NCBI GenBank assembly: GCA_045123185.1
Contig: JBGVIL010000026.1
Coordinates: 200,105-264,104 of the forward strand
DNA: 64,000 bases
Source of the DNA: UBA1231 sp045123185
GTDB lineage: Bacteria; Bacillota_I; Bacilli_A; ML615J-28; CAG-313
Direction: 5' to 3'
Shown piece by piece: positions 63,473 through 64,000 of the stretch. The translations under genes were made by a program, and so were the position numbers. The notes under the pieces are model-generated. The model was not told the origin of the DNA. It ran no database searches and worked only from the letters and a program-made list of their open reading frames with translations. The number at the start of each line of letters is the position of its first letter. The first letter of the stretch is position 1.

Positions 63473-63694
63473 ATGGCTGTTTATAAAAGACGTAAAAAGA
63501 CTTGTTACTTCACTGATAACAAGATCGAAAAAATTGACTGGAAAGATGCTGATTTACTAAAACACTACGTTAGTGATCGCGGTAAAATCTTACCACGTAG
63601 AGTAACTGGTACAAAAGCTATTTACCAAAGAGAATTAGCTGTTGCTATCAAACGTGCTCGTCATATGGCTTTATTACCATTTGTTAGAGAATAG
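63473..63694 (+). CDS. rpsR: 30S ribosomal protein S18
   Basis: 73 residues. YKRRKKTCYFTDNKIEKIDW, then RGKILPRRVTGT and the QRELAVAIKRARHMALLPF helix, typical of S18. The single Cys in the N-terminal KTCYF is not part of a zinc set. AGGAGGAA precedes the ATG by about five bases. No clear terminator follows before the insertion sequence. Confidence 0.97.
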   Translation: MAVYKRRKKTCYFTDNKIEKIDWKDADLLKHYVSDRGKILPRRVTGTKAIYQRELAVAIKRARHMALLPFVRE

Positions 63695-63763
63695 TTTAAA
63701 CTTTTGAAACCATACAAACAAAATTCGACAAAATCATACAAAAATTTTTCGGCTGTTTGGATG

Positions 63764-63793
63764 GCTACTATTAATAACAAATGTAATAATAGC
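63764..63793 (+). other. imperfect hairpin downstream of rpsR
   Basis: GCTACTATTA / TAATAATAGC, one mismatch, loop of ten. No T run, so not a standard terminator. The ~200 bases between rpsR and the transposase otherwise show only AT-rich sequence. Confidence 0.3.
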
Positions 63794-63837
63794 ATTATAA
63801 AAAAACAAAAGCTTGATATTAATTGAAATGATCTCTT

Positions 63838-63883
63838 CAAAGTAGACAGTGAATAAAAATAAAATTATTCACTATTTACTTTG
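63838..63883 (+). other. 19-bp stem-loop at the transposase ribosome site
   Basis: Left arm 63838-63856, right arm 63865-63883, one mismatch and one G-U pair, loop of eight. The last base of the right arm is the first G of the GGAGG ribosome site (63883-63887). It would form in transcripts that enter from outside. Confidence 0.6.
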
Positions 63884-63897
63884 GAGGCATTTTTATT

Positions 63898-64000
63898 ATG
63901 GGAAGAAAAAATAAATATAAAAAAGAAACAAAATTAAAAGCTATACAGGAATATATTAATGGCAGTAAATCATTAAGCGAAATATCAAATGAATTAGAGT
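63898..64000 (+). CDS. IS3-family transposase OrfA, N-terminal 34 residues (3' end outside window)
   Basis: The visible protein starts MGRKNKYKKETKLKAIQEY and continues into INGSKSLSEISNELE, the start of a helix-turn-helix as in IS150/IS3 OrfA (HTH_28 type). OrfA binds the element ends and is normally fused to OrfB by frameshifting. ATG follows GGAGG by ten bases. Confidence 0.7.
   Translation, partial: MGRKNKYKKETKLKAIQEYINGSKSLSEISNELE

Larger units (their letters stand above)
63829..64000 (+). mobile_element. left end of an IS3-family (IS150-like) insertion sequence, truncated by the window
   Basis: The transposase OrfA start lies inside, and a sequence beginning TGATCTCTTCAAAGTAGACA at 63829 has the TG... 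terminus expected for this family. The exact left end and any target duplication cannot be fixed without the right end. Confidence 0.55.

Noticed and set aside
1..63694. TGA read as Trp (Mollicutes code)
   Set aside because: All genes are complete without in-frame TGA, and the Trp codons inspected are TGG.
63764..63793. Hairpin after rpsR as terminator
   Set aside because: Stem is AT-rich and imperfect, and followed by A-rich, not T-rich, sequence.
1..64000. tRNA or rRNA genes
   Set aside because: None could be recognised by eye; a scan with a covariance model would be needed to exclude them fully.

Overview
The window is AT-rich Gram-positive (Bacillota) DNA. I see 45 protein-coding genes (42 on the plus strand, 3 on the minus strand) and no tRNA, rRNA or CRISPR array. 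Many AGGAGG-type ribosome sites, seven sigma-A-like promoters with exactly 17-bp spacers, Rho-independent terminators, a T-box leader before pheS and many lipobox lipoproteins point to Bacilli/Erysipelotrichia-like Firmicutes or the walled relatives of the Mollicutes. The cell has a wall: there is an UppP, an amidase-domain lipoprotein and a MurQ/GCKR-like protein. A CotY/CotZ-like protein suggests spore-coat ancestry. None of the 44 genes whose stop codon is inside the window ends in TGA (35 TAA, 9 TAG), which is unusual. The exact taxon cannot be fixed from the sequence; a gut lineage near RF39/RFN20/Erysipelotrichales is a guess.

Layout. 1-1.5 kb: end of a BspA-type leucine-rich-repeat protein, a possible small RNA and a minus-strand lipoprotein. 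1.6-4.4 kb: a ribokinase-family kinase and a double-SIS protein. 4.6-12.5 kb: a five-gene operon (coiled-coil protein, B3/B4-domain protein, GlnRS, PcrA helicase, LigA ligase). 12.5-17.9 kb: a polyamine operon (XRE-cupin regulator, potA, potB, potC, potD) behind a promoter with a palindrome. 17.9-21.6 kb: a lipoprotein, two unknown genes, and the minus-strand CotY/Z-like and uppP genes. 21.7-25.2 kb: a membrane EIIB-like protein without its cysteine, a PepV dipeptidase, trmB, a DUF84 NTPase and a DJ-1 protein. 25.2-28.9 kb: T-box, pheS, pheT. 29-32.1 kb: amidase lipoprotein, psuG, small membrane protein.

32.2-62.5 kb is the most striking part: twelve plus-strand genes with gaps of at most 42 nt and no internal terminator. 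They encode a lipoprotein, a complete oligopeptide ABC transporter (oppA, B, C, D, F), a 74-residue membrane protein, a 2506-residue membrane-tethered subtilisin-like protease with a leucine-rich-repeat array, and four very large lipoproteins built of Ig-like, repeat and beta-sandwich modules. I read this as a cell-surface system that captures and cuts proteins and imports the peptides, roughly a Gram-positive counterpart of a polymer-utilization locus.

62.5-63.7 kb is the rpsF-ssb-rpsR operon with a structured leader. The window ends in the first codons of an IS3/IS150-type transposase OrfA, preceded by a long hairpin.

One further theme is a family of paralogous lipoproteins sharing a C-terminal signature close to FSNIGxTxVEKP, spread over at least three loci.
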